Assembly: GCA_937870585.1 (NCBI GenBank)
Contig: CALMZE010000159.1
Span: 1-58,688 of the forward strand
Length of the DNA: 58,688 nt
Reading direction: 5' to 3'
Origin: an uncultured Sphingomonadales bacterium
GTDB taxonomy: Bacteria; Pseudomonadota; Alphaproteobacteria; Sphingomonadales; Sphingomonadaceae
Below the pieces are notes generated by a model. The model did no database searches and was not told the origin of the DNA. It saw only the letters and a list, made by a program, of their open reading frames with translations. The translations under genes were made by a program, and so were the position numbers. Positions within the stretch are counted from its first letter, which is position 1. Each line of letters starts with the position of its first letter. Positions 58,528 to 58,688 of this stretch are shown here, piece after piece.

Positions 58528-58688
58528 CGTTCGTCGGCCATGGCGAGCAGCATCAGCGCCAGCACGAGCGCGGGCACGGCCTTGAGCATCGGCGAGAGAG
58601 GATCGATCCAGAGATCGGGGCGGACCACAAGCGATCCGGCTAGATAGGCGAGCGTGACTGCCACGGCGGCGCCCAGCGCCAGCTTGAG
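58524..58688 (-). CDS. Membrane protein, C-terminal fragment only
   Basis: Partial open frame entering from the right edge. About 54 residues are visible with two hydrophobic segments (LKLALGAAVAVTLAYLAGSLVV and MLKAVPALVLALMLLAMA) separated by RPDLWIDPLSP, ending MADER. The stop overlaps the DUF2269 start (GTGA), implying one operon. Identity unknown; the rest is outside the window. Confidence 0.65.
   Translation of the reverse strand, partial: LKLALGAAVAVTLAYLAGSLVVRPDLWIDPLSPMLKAVPALVLALMLLAMADER

Noticed and set aside
1-58688. tRNA, rRNA, riboswitch or prophage
   Set aside because: I looked in the gaps between genes and saw no cloverleaf, conserved RNA core, integrase or phage structural gene. 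A covariance-model scan would be needed to exclude small RNAs.

Overview
The window reads as chromosomal DNA of an alphaproteobacterium, most likely a sphingomonad (order Sphingomonadales). This is inferred from high GC content, dense coding with many 4-nt start/stop overlaps, a TonB-dependent receptor beside a CoA-dependent catabolic locus, a K+-independent proton pyrophosphatase, and several families of intergenic palindromes of the kind common in this group. No 16S rRNA gene is present, so the genus cannot be fixed. No phage, insertion sequence, CRISPR array, rRNA or tRNA gene was found. The stretches without genes are all shorter than 300 bases.

Layout. 1-8180 (minus strand): the 5' part of asd, a secreted dipeptidyl peptidase, and a translation/SRP operon running ffh, rpsP, rimM, trmD, rplS. 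This operon is interrupted between rimM and trmD by a small membrane protein, a VapBC-type toxin-antitoxin pair with its own palindromic operator, and a second small membrane protein. 8451-14909 (plus): a GGDEF/EAL protein, then the tightly overlapping run dapF-mtaB-ftsY-yciB-FMN 2-hydroxyacid dehydrogenase. 15028-26370: hppA, a Kef-type antiporter, a flavin monooxygenase, aspS, rnd with an overlapping I78 inhibitor lipoprotein, a secreted Gly-rich protein, guaA and a GNAT acetyltransferase. 26443-34752: an aldehyde dehydrogenase, a lipid-linked glycan cassette (GtrA, GtrB-like GT2, a methyltransferase and two large polytopic proteins) and argG. 34859-50306: an accessory catabolic region containing a frameshifted FAD oxidoreductase, acyl-CoA ligase, acyl-CoA dehydrogenase, SDR, SCP2-type thiolase, DUF35 partner, a second SDR, a divergent Old-Yellow-Enzyme/FadH-like protein, two TetR regulators, a TonB receptor and a second acyl-CoA ligase. 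50299-58688: a Ppx/GppA phosphatase, a periplasmic protein, selO, an Atm1-like ABC exporter, and an overlapping operon of a partial membrane protein, DUF2269, RidA, a YffB/ArsC-like protein and a P-loop kinase.

How the parts fit. The catabolic region looks like an uptake-activation-beta-oxidation-like module: the TonB receptor imports a hydrophobic acid or precursor, ligases make the CoA thioester, and reductases, dehydrogenases and the thiolase with its DUF35 partner shorten or open it. A TetR-type operator sits exactly in the spacer of the receptor promoter. The substrate cannot be read from sequence. The most unusual items are the divergent FadH-like protein that has lost the 4Fe-4S cysteines of its family, two different palindromic elements inserted in frame inside two tRNA position-37 modification enzymes (TrmD and MtaB), and the toxin-antitoxin cassette inside the ribosomal-protein operon.
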